Positions 46,338 to 58,926 of a stretch of 64,000 nucleotides of DNA are shown here, piece after piece. The DNA lies in assembly GCA_030549335.1 (NCBI GenBank), contig CM060197.1:24254501-24318500 (forward strand). Reading direction: 5' to 3'. The stretch's first letter is position 1; the number at the start of each line of letters is the position of its first letter. Position numbers and translations under genes: made by a program. The stretch is from Pontederia crassipes. Its lineage: Eukaryota > Streptophyta > Magnoliopsida > Commelinales > Pontederiaceae. The notes beneath the pieces were generated by a model. It searched no databases. It was not told the origin of the DNA and saw only the letters and a list, made by a program, of their open reading frames with translations.

Positions 46338-46671
46338 TGCAATGCTATCAACACAAAGAAGACCTTTCAACAAAAATGGACTTAATTTTAGCTCATTTGA
46401 TACTAAGAAGGATAAAAGAATTCTATTTGTTAAAGCATCACAAAATCTTCATACGAAATCATATATTACTTATTTTCATTGTGGTTATTAAGGACATTAC
46501 TCTTATGAATGCAAAGTTAGAATGTGATTAAATAGTGGTATGAAAAAGATTTGTGTTCCTAAAAGGATCATCACTAATCAATGGACCCAAGCAAGTTTGG
46601 GTACCAAAAAGATGAGAATCTTAATGTCTTTCTTGTAGGGAGCTCCAAAGGAAATTAAAAGCAAATGGTAT

Positions 46672-49600
46672 TTGGATAGTGGATGCTCAAGGCATATGAC
46701 GGGTGATCCATCAAACTTTATTACATTGGAAAAGAAAAATGGAGGAAGAGTCATCTTTGGAGATAATAGCAAATGTAGAGTAATTGGCATAGGTAATGTT
46801 GGTAAGAATGACAAAATATATTTAGAAAATGTATGGTTAGTTGAAAATTTAAAACATAACTTAATTAGTATAAGTCAATTGTGTGATAAGAACTACTTAG
46901 TAAATTTCGAAAAGGACAAATGTTTGATTTTAGATAAGAGCAAGAAAGTTCTACATATGGGTTTTAGATATAATAATGTATATAAAATTGACTTTGAAAA
47001 TTGGAAAAGTGAGAAATGTCTTAGTGTTATGCATGATGATATAAATATTTGGCATAGAAGATTAGGACATGTAAACTTTAAGTTGTTAAACAAACTTTCA
47101 TGTCATGAATTAATTAGAGGTTTACCTAAAATTAAATTCGAGAAAAATAATGTTTGTGATTCATGTCTTAAAGGTAAACAAAACAAAAGCTCTTTCAAAT
47201 TAAAGAATGTTATTAGTATACATAGGTCCTTAGAAATTTTACATCTTGACTTATTTGGGCCTATTGATGTTATAAGTTTAGGTGGAAAGAAATATGTATT
47301 TGTAATTGTTGATGACTTCTCTCGTTTTACTTGAACTATTTTTCTTACAAGTAAAGATGAAACTATAAGTATGTTTTCTAAATTTGTAAAAAGAGTACAA
47401 AATGAACTTGAGTTGAGAATTGCAAAAATTAGAAGTGATCATGGAGGTGAATTTGAAAACTACAAATTTGAATTGTTTTGTGAAGAAAATGGAATTACAC
47501 ATAATTTCTCCACACCTAGAACACCTCAACAAAATGGAGTAGTAGAAAGAAAAAATAAAACTATTCAAGAAATAGCTAGGACAATTCTAAATGAAAGTAA
47601 TTTACCCAAGTATTTTTGGGCGGAAGCCGTAAACACATCATGTTATGTTTTAAATAGAATCTCACTTAGACCCCTTGAAAAGAAAACATGCTTTGAAATC
47701 TTATATGGAAAAATGTCAAATATTTCATATTTCAAAGTGTTTGGTTGTAAATGTTATATCTTGAATATTAAAGATAAATTAGACAAATTTGATGCAAAAT
47801 GTGATGATGGTGTATTTCTTAGATACTCTAGCACTAGTAAAGCATATAGAGTATATAACAAAAGAACATTAGTTGTTGAAGAATCTATTAATGTTAAATT
47901 CAATGAAACTAATGATTTTTTGATGAGCAAGCAAGTGAATGATTATGAGGAAGAAGTAGTTGAAGTGCAACGATATCTTGAAGACATACAAATCCAAAAT
48001 GAAGAATTGGAAGAAAATAGAATAAATAACCCAAATGTGGAACAAATGGAAGAACCACAAATGGAGGACAATCAAATCATTTCAAGAAATTGGAAACTTG
48101 CATCATCACGTCCACTGAATCAAGTTATATGTAATATAAATGAAGGTATAAGGACTAAAAACTCTTTAAAAAATTTATGTGTTTTTTCAGCATTTCTTGC
48201 TCAATTTGAACCTAGTAACATTGATGAGGCTTTAAATGATTCAAATTGGATAAATGCTATGCATGAAGAATTAAATGATTTTGAAAGGAATCAAGTTTGG
48301 AAACTAGTAGAAAGGTCAAAAGACTATTCAATAATTGGTACAAAATGGATGTTTTAGAAATAAGCTAGACGAAAATGGCATCATAATAAGAAATAAGGCA
48401 ATACTTGTAGCAAAAGGCTATTCACAAGTAGAAGGAATTGATTTTGAAGAAATTTTTGCTCCCGTTGCTAGACTTGAGGCTATTAGAATGCTCTTAGCTT
48501 TTGCTTATTTTAAAGGATTTAAACTTTTTCAAATGGATGTAAAATCATTTTTTCTAAATGGATTTATAAATGAGGAAGTCTATGTTGAGCAACCTCAAAG
48601 TTTTGAAAATTCAGATTTTCCTAATCATGTATTTAAATTTTCTAAAGCCCTTTATGGACTTAAACAAGCTCCTAGAGCATGGTATGAAAGATTAAGTACT
48701 TTTTTGACTGAAAATTGTTTTCAAAAAGGGAAAGTTGATACCAGATTATTTTTGAAATATTTGGAGGATGATATTTTAATAGTTCACATTTATGTTGATG
48801 ATATTGTTTATAGTGCTACTAATGAAAGCTTGTGCAAAGGGTTTGAATCTCTTATGCAAAAAAAAATTGAGATGAGTCTTATAAGTAAGCTCACATTCTT
48901 TTTAGGATTGCAAGTCAAGCAAAACAAAGATGGAATATTTCTTAATCAAGAGAAGTATACAAGGGAGTTGTTAAAAAGATTTGGAATGGATGAATGCAAA
49001 ACAAGTTTAACTCTCATGAGCACTACAACAAAGTTAGATAAAGACGAGAAAGGTAAATCTATTGATCAAAAGAAGTATAGAGGTATGATTGGTAGTTTAC
49101 TTTATTTAACGACATCTAGGCCGGATATAATGTTTAGTGTATGCTTGTGTGTAAGATTTCAATCGGCACTTAAGGAATCTCACTTAGTTGCTATTAAAAA
49201 AATATTACATTATTTAAAGCATACTTATGATCTAGGCATTTGGTATGATAGGAACTCATCTTTTGATTTACATGCATATACCGATGCAGATTTTGCCGGA
49301 TGTAAAGCTGATAGGAAAAGCACTAGTGGGATGTGTTACTTTCTTGGTAGCTCTCTCATCTCTTGGGCTAGCAAAAAGCAAAACTCCATCGCACTCTCTA
49401 CCGCTGAGGCTGAATATATTGCAGCCGGTAGTTGTTGTGCACAAATATTATGGGTAAAACAACAACTACTTGATTATGGTATAAGTTGTTCAAGTGTACC
49501 CATGAAATGCGATAACACAAGTGCAATAGAATTGACTAAAAATCCAATCCAATATTCTAGAACCAAACATATTAATTTGCGATATCATTTCATTAGAGAA

Positions 49601-49732
49601 CATGTGACACTCAAGGACATCGCTATTGAACATGTGTCCACCGAAATTCAACTTGCAGATATATTCATGAAACCCTTAAGTGAGGAGAGATTTTGTATGC
49701 TTAGACGTGAACTTGGAATGTTAGGAACCTAA
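46672..49732 (+). pseudogene. Copia pol: protease, integrase, reverse transcriptase, RNase H; near-intact but interrupted
   Basis: In order: protease 'WYLDSGCSRHMTGD' (46666), the GAG-pre-integrase zinc region ending 'CDSCLKGKQ', integrase core 'LHLDLFGPIDV', 'IRSDHGGEFEN' and 'TPQQNGVVERKNKTIQE' (DDE residues present), and reverse transcriptase from 'GTKWMF'. The RT shows '[16 protein letters not shown]', '[11 protein letters not shown]' and '[14 protein letters not shown]' (48785-48825, catalytic YVDD). RNase H follows: '[18 protein letters not shown]', '[15 protein letters not shown]', '[16 protein letters not shown]'. Breaks: a TGA at 47331 where Trp is usual (FSRFT-W), and a frame change at about 48340-48357. 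Most catalytic residues survive. The encoded complex would copy element RNA and insert the cDNA. Confidence 0.93.
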
Positions 49733-50296
49733 TTGCCTATCAATTCAACTCATAAGTGACTTGGTTATGCAAGCATCATTTGTGAATCGAATTGAACATC
49801 AAATTGTGTTGCACAACACATATATTCAAAATCGGTCGACCATTGTAGTAACGGTCGACCGTTACTCCTTTGATCGGACGACCGTTAAGTCAGCAAACGA
49901 CCGATTCTATTTTCGTAAAATTTACTTCCAAAACGGTCGCCCGAAATTATTTCAGTCGACCGATAAAAACAGAACGTATTAACTATAAATGTCTAAGGGA
50001 TAATGGTCGCCCGATATAATATCGGTCGACCATTTTCAACATGATATAAAAATCAAATCGAAAATTTTTTCCCCAAATTGTAAATCAATCGACCTATCTT
50101 CCCTGCTGTCGCCCGATTCGCGAACTCACCAGAGATTTGCTCCGATCGGAGATCCCGTCGGCAAGCTCCTTCACCACGGAAGATATATCGGAGATCTCCA
50201 TTTGAACAAACGATATATCGTGTGTTTTGGACAAAAATGGTCAACCGTTTCTCATAGTGGTCGACTGTTTCTATATTTTCGAGTCACTTTTGTCGA
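49733..50296 (+). repeat. Internal block with GGTCGACCG motifs
   Basis: Between pol and the extra ORF, GGTCGACC and variants occur several times (49834, 49853, 49967, 50020, 50261 and others), repeating the LTR motif inside the internal region. No open frame of note. Confidence 0.7.
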
Positions 50297-51519
50297 TTGT
50301 CATCTTCTACTCCTAAGTTTGATCTTGTCCAAATGCTACCACGGAAGAAGACGTGTGCTGGTCCTCGCAAGAGGAAGGAAATAGGGTCCTCTTCTAATCC
50401 ATCAACTGACCCTCCGACCCCACCTTCTCTGGATTTTGATCCCTTTCTATTTGCTAATGCTTCTATTGCATCTACCTTTGAAACATTATATTCTACTAAA
50501 GAAGTAGTACATGACATGCGAGTCGATTGGTCCTCTCTTAATATGAACATGCTTCATAGTCTCTTTGATGTGATAGGTTGGATACCACTTCTTAATGTTA
50601 AGGAGCCTATCTATCCTATGTTGGTCAGACTCCTTTACGCAAACTTGTCATTTTCAGAGTCCAAATCTAATGTGACATCTCACATACTAAGTCATACTAT
50701 TAAACTTACTAATTCCTTGATTTGTGAGATTTTTGATGTCCCCAACCGAGGACTCATGAATATTGTATCCTATAGGTGGCTCACTGACATTTCTATAAAT
50801 GAAGCTCTTGAAGTTGTCTTTCGAGGTGAAGTGCATAGCTTTCCCATGAAAGGCCTTCTAAAAAAGTTGTCTCCTCCACTTCTTATTGCCCACCATATTG
50901 TTAGTCATATCATCTTCCCTCGATCTGATCATTATACTGATATGATTTTCCATGACCTACGTCTTGTTTATTGTCTTCTTCGACATGACTTTCCTCCGGT
51001 TAACTTTGATGCATACATGATTTATCATTTTATCTTCACCAAAGAGAGAATAGATTCTAGAAAATCCCATAATATGATTCTTCACTTTGGTTTTTTTCTC
51101 ACTCGAATCTTTCGTCATAAACGCATTCCTATTCCTGAGTTTGAACTGTCACTTTCTGAGAGACCAACCGATATCATTGGAAAAGGCACATTAAGACGGA
51201 AGGGTCTTGTGTTTGTTAATGAAGAATAGGTCTTTTCTACTCAAGCCCAAGATGCTCAGGACTCGGACTCCGATAATGAGGCAAGCACCGAGGCTCCCAC
51301 ACAAGGTCCTACGCAGGCTCCTACGTAGGCTCCTATTGCAGATACTGGACCTTCTTGGGAGCAATACATACCTCCTCCACGTGAGCCGACAAGAGTTTGG
51401 GGCTCAGTACCGACACATGGTGAGTGGGATGAGATGGTGGCACGCATAGAGCTTGATCAGCGCCGCACACTTCTCCCTATGAGCAGGTTGCGCCCCCGCC
51501 CGATAACGATCCGGATGCT
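50297..51519 (+). pseudogene. Extra ORF downstream of copia pol, plant-transposon-protein type
   Basis: A 310-codon frame (50297-51229) starts with a basic stretch 'KKTCAGPRKRKEIGSSSNP' and a Pro/Ser/Thr linker. A globular domain follows with 'LFDVIGWIPLLNVKEPIYP', 'MLVRLLYANLSF' and 'IKLTNSLICEIFDVPNRGL'. From memory this order resembles the 'putative plant transposon protein' domain seen in extra ORFs of plant retroelements; that match needs a search. The same frame goes on past two TAG codons (51227, 51326, both one step from CAG) into an acidic, Pro/Thr-rich tail to about 51519. I see no signal peptide or membrane segment, so an envelope role is not supported. The function is unknown. Confidence 0.75.
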
Positions 51520-51572
51520 TAGTTTTTTCTTTTTGTTAGTTATCTTTTTGTTTCCTCCTTTTTTATGGTGTC

Positions 51573-51902
51573 AAAAGGGGGAGAATGAATGTATGTGACG
51601 CTATGTATGACTTTATCACTATGTATGATATTGTTGTTATATTTATGTGATGTGTTCACTGTTCTTTTTTATGTTAATGAGATGTGGATTGTATTTCATA
51701 TTGAAATTTGTGATTTATCATGATTTATTTTCACTATATATGATATTCATGATATTTACAAAAAGAAGTTATGCTTTGATTAAGGGGGAGTAAATAATAT
51801 ATTTTTAAAAAACAAACATGAATTTAGGGGGAGGAATTTATAATTTTGATATTTTGATTACCTCCTCGTCACTTTGTTTGCCATCATAAAAAATGGGGAG
51901 AT
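51573..51902 (+). other. Multiple polypurine tracts
   Basis: AAAAGGGGGAGAA (51573-51585), AAGGGGGAG (51782-51790), AGGGGGAGG (about 51826-51834) and AAAAATGGGGAGA (about 51886-51900) precede the right LTR, which starts at 51903. Only the last is at the priming position. Repeated tracts are known from Sireviruses. Confidence 0.75.
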
Positions 51903-53359
51903 TATTGGTCTCAAGACCATATTCTATGTATTTTGATGATAGCAAACAAGGAAGATGATGTACTAATTATGCTTAAAGTGATAGTGTGAACATGTTTAAC
52001 ATTTTTCAAAGAAAAATAGTCGAATTTTTTTATCTACAGTAAAAACGGGCGACCGATACTATATCGGTCGATCGTTATGGTAGATAATGAACGACCGAAA
52101 TGGATGATGGAGCGTCTGCTAATCACAGAATGGAAGACACTCTAAAAAATGGACAACCGATTTGTAATCGGTCGATTGTTATTGAAGACAATGGACGATC
52201 GAAATAGAAGATGGAACGTCCGCTAATAACAGAAAGGATCAACCTCTAAAAACGGGCGACCGATCCACTATCGGTCGACCGTTATTGAAGATAGTGGACG
52301 ACCGAAATGGAGGATTGAACGTCCGTTAATCACAGAAAGGATCGACCTCTAAAAATGATCGATCGATCTTATAGCGGTCGACCGTTATGAAGAGAATGGA
52401 CGACCAAAATAGAAGATTGGATCGACCGCTAATCACAGAATGGACTGAACTTCAGTATCGGTCGACCGATTTACTTTCGGGCGATCGTTATGGAAGCAAG
52501 AACGGCTATAATTCTTCTAAGTCTTACTATCAACAGTAAACTGCACAGAAAAGACAAAATAATAGATATAATTTTTTATTAAACGGACGATCGATTTGAA
52601 AATGGACGACCGTTGAAGATTCAATAGACAGAATAACGGCTAGTTACTGTGCAAAACAGACGATCGATACTAAAACGGTCGACCGATTCAAAGCTGATAG
52701 CATAAGCTTTTTGAATTACTTTACAACGGCCAAATTTTCAAAAGAAGCCTATAAAAGGCATCCAAAAGATTGAAGGAAGATCATCAAAGCAAGGCAAATC
52801 ATTTTAGAGCTCCCTTCAAATCCAAAGTATTTTTCTTGAGCCAAAGTTGCAAATCATCCCTTCACTCTTCTAGTTTCTTAGTGAGAATATTATTTGTAAA
52901 AAGAAGACCCTTCACTACAAGAAAACATACTTTCTGTGACGAATTTTTTGTGACGAACTAATTCTGTCACAATATTTAATAGATTTGTGAGAAATTTTTT
53001 ACCGATATAAATTTAACGTTTTAGTGACTGATATGTGACGATAATATTTGTCACAAGATCGTGTCAGAAATTCATCATATTTTTGTGACGTTATTGTGAC
53101 TATTATTTTAACTAAAATATTTAGTGAGCCAAAAGTGATAAATATATAAGCGTCACAACATATTTATCACATTATGATCACATTTATTTATTTATTTTAT
53201 CTTTGATCATAATATTATCACAAATTTAATTTTCTAATTTACCAAATATTTTTATTGTTATATAAAAAAATAAAAAATCTTACCTACTTGTATCTAGGGC
53301 AAACTAATTTTCATCTATTTAAATATTTTTTTTCTCTTCTTCCTCTCATCTCTCATCTC

Positions 53360-53890
53360 TCGTCTCCACGGCCGACGTCTCCTTCTCTCAAAGGTGGGTC
53401 TCTGCCGGCGTCATGAGGGGTCCCTGCTGCCTGATTTTCATGTGCCTGACACAAATTCTTGCGTCAGGCGCAGCCCTACGCCTGCGCCTGACGCAGGACT
53501 TTTGCAGCCCTGACGTCAGGCGCAGGGCTGCCAGCAGCCCTGACGTGGCGCAGGGCTTTTGCCTTGCGCCTGCTGCCTGTCCTGTGTCTTCTCCTAGTTC
53601 AACTGCGCCGATTTCCTCAACTGCACTATCGTATGCAAGTGAGTGGTCTCCATCTTTCCCATCGTAATCCGATGCCAGTCGCGCGCCACCGCCCGCTTTT
53701 GACGTTTGTTCAAATGCGTTGTTGATTGAAAGATGTTGACCTTCTGATGGACTTTGCAGGCAGTGGTACAGGGATTGCGCCGAGCTGAGGGAAGCTTGGA
53801 AGAGCAAATACTTTGAAGCGTGGAACCTCTACGGGTTTTTCATCAAGAGGGAAACCCATCCCCCATCCTCTACTTGCTCCATAAGAGGTG
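53360..53890 (+). pseudogene. Possible captured host exons inside the CACTA element
   Basis: GC-rich insert in an AT-rich element. A frame ending 'FNCADFLNCTIVC' can be spliced (donor GTGAGT at about 53639, acceptor TTTGCAG ending about 53759) in frame to 'QWYRDCAELREAWKSKYFEA' and 'WNLYGFFIKRETHPPS'. This reads like a real protein with spaced Cys residues, but I do not recognise it. Upstream, 53440-53580 repeats GCGCCTGACGCAG-like words, which may be secondary. CACTA elements are known to pick up host gene pieces. The alternative is that this is part of the element's own 5' exon. Confidence 0.4.
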
Positions 53891-54708
53891 CGCATAGCTG
53901 GTGCCCTTAATTGCCTCTTGTTACGTTGTCGTTCGATCCTTATGCAATGTCGCACAACCGCGCAACAAGAAGAATCAAGTGGATTCGTCTTCCATCCAAG
54001 CAGGGAGCGTTTTCAAACAATAAGGAGAATGTTGTTCAACTGCGAACTCTGTGTATATATATTGTTTATTTATACATTTGCGAGCTTTCGACTTGCTGCT
54101 TTGTTTATACAAGATAATCTATATAAACTGGAAGCAACAATTGTTTGTCTTAATCTAAGAAACATAGTGGTGTGGCAATGCTATTTAACGAATTATAACT
54201 TCCCAAAAATTTTCATTATATCGTGTCACATTTTCTAAAAAACACTCAAAATTCTTTATTTATCTATATACCTGAATCGAGCTATCTTGAATATCCGTGT
54301 ATCAAGTATGCTGGTTTAAGAGTTTTCTACTCTCGATTGTATTGAACTCTTTAATATCCGTGCATCTCTTTTTATTTACTTATTTTTTGGGGCAATAGTG
54401 AACATCTATGCATCTTTGACGTGGGAAATTTTGGTCTGCACATCAGTTTCATATGTAACATGTTTATTTTTTTTTTGTTTGCTTAACAAGTTACTGTGTT
54501 CTTGTTATGCTATTACATTTTCCTGCTCTTGTTGACCCACAAATTAAACTTTTATGTTGGTTTCCCAATTAAACTTATATGATGATGAATAAGTTGGTTT
54601 TGTATCTCTTGATTTTTTTTAACAAAGCCTTATTAAATTTTATGTGTGCAATTTTTTTTAAAATATTTCTTATATAATTAACTTATTTTTCTTCTTTCTT
54701 GTAGAAAA

Positions 54709-55775
54709 ATGGTGAGGGGTGGAGCTTCACGAAGAGGGCGAGGGAGAGGTGTTGACTCTGGAAGAACTAATGAGATAAATTCTGGTAGGGATTCGACAAG
54801 TTCAACTTCTCAAAATGTGGTTGCTCCAACATCACCACAATTAGCTCAAGAACAAGTTATTCAAATCGACAATGAAAATCAAGTAGAAGTCGATTTTGAT
54901 GATTCCATGTCATCAAGAACGAAGGGTGTAAATCATGGCATGGATGCACCTAATAATCAAGCTGATCGAATGTTTATAATACTGAATTATGACAGGTTAA
55001 TTTTTCACTATTGTGCTATTTTTTAAAGTTTATACATATCTTTCATATTTTTACATCTAATGATTTTTTTTATTGTATTATGTAGTTTCATTCCTAATTC
55101 GATTACTCGGACAATTGGTATGATAGTGAAACATTTTATGCAAACTGTCTGTATATGTTGGAAAAAGTACCGCAAAAAACTTGTGTAAGCACAAAAGTTA
55201 GGCAGACAACTAACTGACTATGAAATTTTTAAGCATTGTCATAAGCGTCGAGGCAAAGAAAAAATTGGTGAATATGTTGATGGAAAATAAAAAAAAGTTT
55301 GTGTAAGTTTTTATACAAAAAATATTTATTCATCAACCTTATATATTCTTTTACTTTTTCTAACATATTATATTTGTACTGAATTCAGGAAGAATACAAT
55401 GCATCTCTTAACACCAAATATGATTCTGATGTTAGCTCTCAACTAGGATTTGATGCTGCTACGTGAATTGATGCGGTAGGAACTCCAACAAAAGGAAGAG
55501 TATATGAATTTGATGTTGGAAAATATGCTCAATCACTAGTAAATAATTTAAGTTATGGCGTATCAAAGCACATGGGTGACTCTTCTTCAAATGTTGCTAC
55601 TGAGGATGATCTGCAACGTATAAGAGATGAAGTGCATGAAGAAGTGCGACAAGAATTGCAACAAGAATTAGATGATCGCATTAAAAAAGTGAATGCTGAA
55701 AGAATTAGATGATCGCATTAAAAAAGTGAAGCAAGTAGTCAATCACCTTCTAGAAATTCTGTTCTACGTCAGTAA
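54709..55775 (+). pseudogene. En/Spm (Ptta-type) transposase-associated gene, decayed
   Basis: Exon 1 (ATG 54709, preceded by an acceptor-like CTTGTAG) encodes an Arg/Gly-rich start 'ASRRGRGRGVDSGR' and an acidic stretch. Exons follow at about 55086-55305 and 55389-55770. They contain 'WKKYRKKL', 'LTDYEIFKHCHKRRGKEKI', 'EEYNASLNTKYDSD', 'GTPTKGRVYEF' and a charged coiled-coil tail 'RDEVHEEVRQELQQELDD'. The order (FxxTHxxR, VD..., EEY, G...GRVYG) is that of the plant Ptta/En/Spm transposase domain, a TNPA-like protein that binds the subterminal repeats. In-frame stops (near 55190 and a TGA for Trp at 55465) and a short duplication (55680-55730) show decay. The TNPD-type catalytic transposase is absent. 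Confidence 0.7.
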
Positions 55776-57627
55776 GATAATTCATCTTATTTATATATTA
55801 CTATCTTATGATGCTTTATTATTTTAATATTTCTCTATTTAAATCACCAGATTTTAATATTTTATGAATATATTTGATTACAGGTTTCAACCTTTTATAT
55901 GGAGAGGTGATCACAATTCATCAAGGAAAAAAGTGGATATGTTGTGTGGCTACAATTTGCTTAAAATTTCATTCTTAAATTTGGATAATCAAAACTTTAT
56001 GTAGTGGATTCAATATTTTGAATATTTTAATTATAAATGTTTGAACTATATGATCTTTGGCATGTTTAGAAATGAATATATTGCATTATATTATTTTTAT
56101 TGTATAATTATTTATGTGTAGTAGTATATTTAGAAAATAAATTTTCACATAATTATTGATTCACTAAAAATTTTCTAAATTTATTATATTAAATAATTAT
56201 ATAAAATTCTATCACAACTTCGTCAAAATAATTAATAGTGAATCATCACAATTTTGTCACAAAACATCGACGTGAAATTTGTCACAAGTCTATCACAATC
56301 GTAATCGTCACAAAATAATCACAAATAATCATCACAAATTTATCATAAAAATTGTCACAACATATATCCGTCACAAATTAATAATCAGTAATCCGTCAAA
56401 AAATCGTCATATTTGTGACGGAATACACATTTTATTAGTTATTTTATCAAACTTTTGTGACAAAAATATTTTAATCTTGTGATGATCATAGCCGTCACAA
56501 TTATCTTTGTGACGAAAACATTCCGTCACAATAAAATTTGTGGGTCAAAAATCAGTGATGGATGCAGATTGTCACAAGTTTATTATAAAAGAGTATCTGT
56601 GATGGAATACACTTATGTTGTGACGGAATTATCCGTCACAGATACCTTGTTTTCTTGTAGTGCTTGGAGGGAATTCTTGTTTAGATAATTCTTGAGAGCT
56701 CCTTGTAAGAAGATGTGTGCCTTACCTCTTGAGCAAAGAAGAAGGCGTTGTGGTGTAGAATGAGTTATTCTCTCCTTATAAGAAAATAGAAGGCTAGTGA
56801 ATCTCCGACGGTCTCAAGGTTGGGAAGTCGGAGCGGGGACGTAGGCCAAGGAGTTGGGTTGAACCTCGTCAACATATCGCGTCTTTCTCTTTTCTTGTTT
56901 CTCTTGCTTTTCTTGTGCTTTTATTACCTACCATTTACTTGCTTGTGATCGCATTCGCTCTAAATTTACTTCTACGTCTTTTTCGGTTTTAAATTTTTAT
57001 ACACTAATTCACCCCCCTCTTGGTGCTTTCGATCCTACAGAGGAAGGCGACGATGACGCCCCTCTTGCTCATGGCTCGTAGCCCCCTTGTGCTCCCTACG
57101 TCAGCGACTAGCGAAAGATGGGGGGGTGTCGCCCCTTCTCGTGCGTGGATGCCCCGTGGCAATCTCGTCGATGACACCCCCCTCGTGCGTGCCGACGTCG
57201 TGCGAGATGGACCTCCTCGTCGTCCTTATCGTCTTCTATTTTTTGAGCCACTATTCGCCTCTCCTAGCTCCCCGACGGCCACCCCTCCCTCTGCCACCTC
57301 CTTCTCTGCCTCTCCCCTTTCGATCCCCTCCCTCTAGCGGTGCCTCCTCCGCCACGATGATAACAGCGAGGGCGTTGCAGGGGGCGTCCCCCCCCCCAAT
57401 GCGTCATCGCCCCCTGCATTTTTTATTTTTTATTTTAAATTTTTAAATATTAGAAGAGATGAGAGAAGGGGTAATTTTGATTTTTCATAAATGGGAAAAA
57501 TTTATGGAAGGGTCAAATTGGAAAAATTGCGATAGTTTAGGTATCCAAAAAAATAAGTTCGTAATTTGGGGTTAGATTGAAAATTATGATAGTTTAGGGG
57601 TGGTTTAGGAAATAACTCTAAATTATA

Positions 57628-58926
57628 TGCCATATATATTCATGAATGTGATGAATGTATGTTCTTATCATATGATCTTTGTGGGATATGATTTTAAAGT
57701 TAAGAAGGTATGTTAAGGTAGTAATATTTCAATAAATATTAATATCAAGAATGATAACTATGATGTGATGTCATGTAAATATCATGATATATAGTTCATG
57801 GTATACATATTTACATGTTTATATTATTATGATAATGATAGATGCATCACATGTAGTATCATGTCATAAATTATCATGACATGCGTGACCATTACATACT
57901 CCAATTAGGACACTCTGTACTAAAAATCTATGCAAATAATCAAGAATAAAAAGATGACGACTCATGCTCATGAGAGAAGTGTTGCACACGTGTAAGGTTA
58001 AATAAATCCTATAATTCTAGTTTTATGACAAATGAGCTGGTGGTGCGAAAGTTCCCCTCAAGATTCAAAACTTTTAGGGTAAATTTTGGGTCGCTACAAT
58101 TGGTAATGATTAAGACCTATGCTAAGTATCAGTCATAGAAAATTAAATGTCTAATTTCATGTGATCAAGTCAAGAGTATGTAATGTTTAATGATTCATGT
58201 ATGCATGTATGCTTTGAATTAACTGACTAAAGTTTGGTTGATTCTTATAATAAGGATGTTCATTTAGAGGCCATTACTGGGGTCTGAACAAAAGCATCAC
58301 CTTTATGGCTAGCTATGAAAAAAATGCAAACCCAAACCGTTCTAACCTACCGCTCAAGAATTGAGAAAGTTTCTGAAGTTGCATCTCCTAACCTTCCATG
58401 GAAATAAAGATTCAAACAAAAGCTAAAGCTTCACTCGATGTGATCACGAAAAAGTTTAGAGCAATTACTTTGATAGGCATGACTACCTATCAAGCTCATC
58501 ATTAGTGAAAATCCGTGATCAAGACCTAATTTGACAGCTAGCGGGACTTCAGGAATCACTGCTGCCGCATGCCCAAAAAAAGAAGCAAGAACCTGCATCA
58601 AGGGATTATGACTCTACGAAAAGAAGATGAGGATGTGGAGTCAATCACTTTTGTCTAGGTCCTTGAGAATGAGAGTTACCACATGGCAAAAGCAATCTGG
58701 AGTCGTTAGAGCGGAAACCATTGAATGTTGGAGGAGAGTATAATTTTTTTTTTCTTCGTTTGTATAATCTCTTTACATATTATGATGGTAAGGAAAGGAA
58801 AAAAAAAAAATAACGCGAGTTAGAGCTTATGATTGGTATACATACTACATACGTCAAATTTGTGAAAAGAAAAGAAAAAGACTACAACTGCACATCACAT
58901 ATTTGCAACTGAAGCGAGGCGCATTC
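57628..58926. other. Spacer with a probable LTR fragment, 3' of EGY3
   Basis: 57640-58099 repeats CATG/ATGATA words like those at 18.5-18.9 kb and ends TTTTGGGTCGCTACA, followed by ATTGGTA. This looks like the right edge of an LTR with a partial primer-binding site. 58100-58900 shows nothing I can name. (A)n runs near 58800 lie beyond the EGY3 3' end. Confidence 0.4.

Larger units (their letters stand above)
52913..56662 (+). mobile_element. CACTA (En/Spm) element with transposase-related gene
   Basis: Ends are perfect inverted CACTACAAGAAAAC... / ...GTTTTCTTGTAGTG, with TSD CTT at 52910-52912 and 56663-56665. The empty site is seen in the 5' copia LTR near 44352 (GATCCTTGGAGG), which confirms the 3-bp duplication. 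Subterminal regions repeat TTGTGACG / CGTCACAA (52930-53220 and 56210-56650). The 3750-bp interior has a GC-rich piece at 53340-53960 and a decayed transposase-associated gene at 54.7-55.8 kb. Confidence 0.95.
43347..57039 (+). mobile_element. Ty1/copia retrotransposon, Sirevirus-like
   Basis: Full order LTR - PBS - gag - pol - extra ORF - polypurine tracts - LTR. The left LTR is 43347-44722 and the right is 51903-57039 including a nested CACTA. After removing that insert the LTRs are about 1376 and 1384 bp. By eye, roughly one base in ten differs over the first ~190 bp, so the insertion is old. The flanking 5 bp are GAGGT on the left and GAGGA on the right, an imperfect TSD. Extra ORF, long LTRs, several polypurine tracts and palindromic motifs are features known from Sireviruses. 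Confidence 0.9.
51903..57039 (+). repeat. 3' LTR of the copia element, carrying a nested CACTA
   Basis: Starts TATTGGTCTCAAGACC and ends TTTCGATCCTACA. It aligns with the 5' LTR throughout except for the 3750-bp CACTA element at 52913-56662. Many differences from the 5' LTR are C/T or G/A changes in the CGGTCGACCG motifs (for example CGGTCGATCG at 52066). Confidence 0.9.
42631..57618. mobile_element. Fold-back Mutator-like element (MULE), split by nested insertions
   Basis: The outer ends GGATTATTTC (42631) and GAAATAACTC (ending 57618) are inverted repeats. They are flanked by an exact 9-bp duplication TAAATTATA (42622-42630 and 57619-57627), the TSD size of Mutator elements. The inverted arms are long: an AT-rich outer ~230 bp, then a GC-rich inner part (42870-43340 and 57040-57420). 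In that part 'GAGGGAGGGGTGGC' pairs with its complement. Without the copia insertion the element would be about 1.3 kb, with no transposase. Open frames in the GC-rich arms are therefore terminal repeat, not genes. Confidence 0.9.

Noticed and set aside
50297-51229. Envelope gene of an endogenous retrovirus
   Set aside because: No signal peptide, transmembrane segment or fusion-like region; better described as an extra ORF of unknown role.
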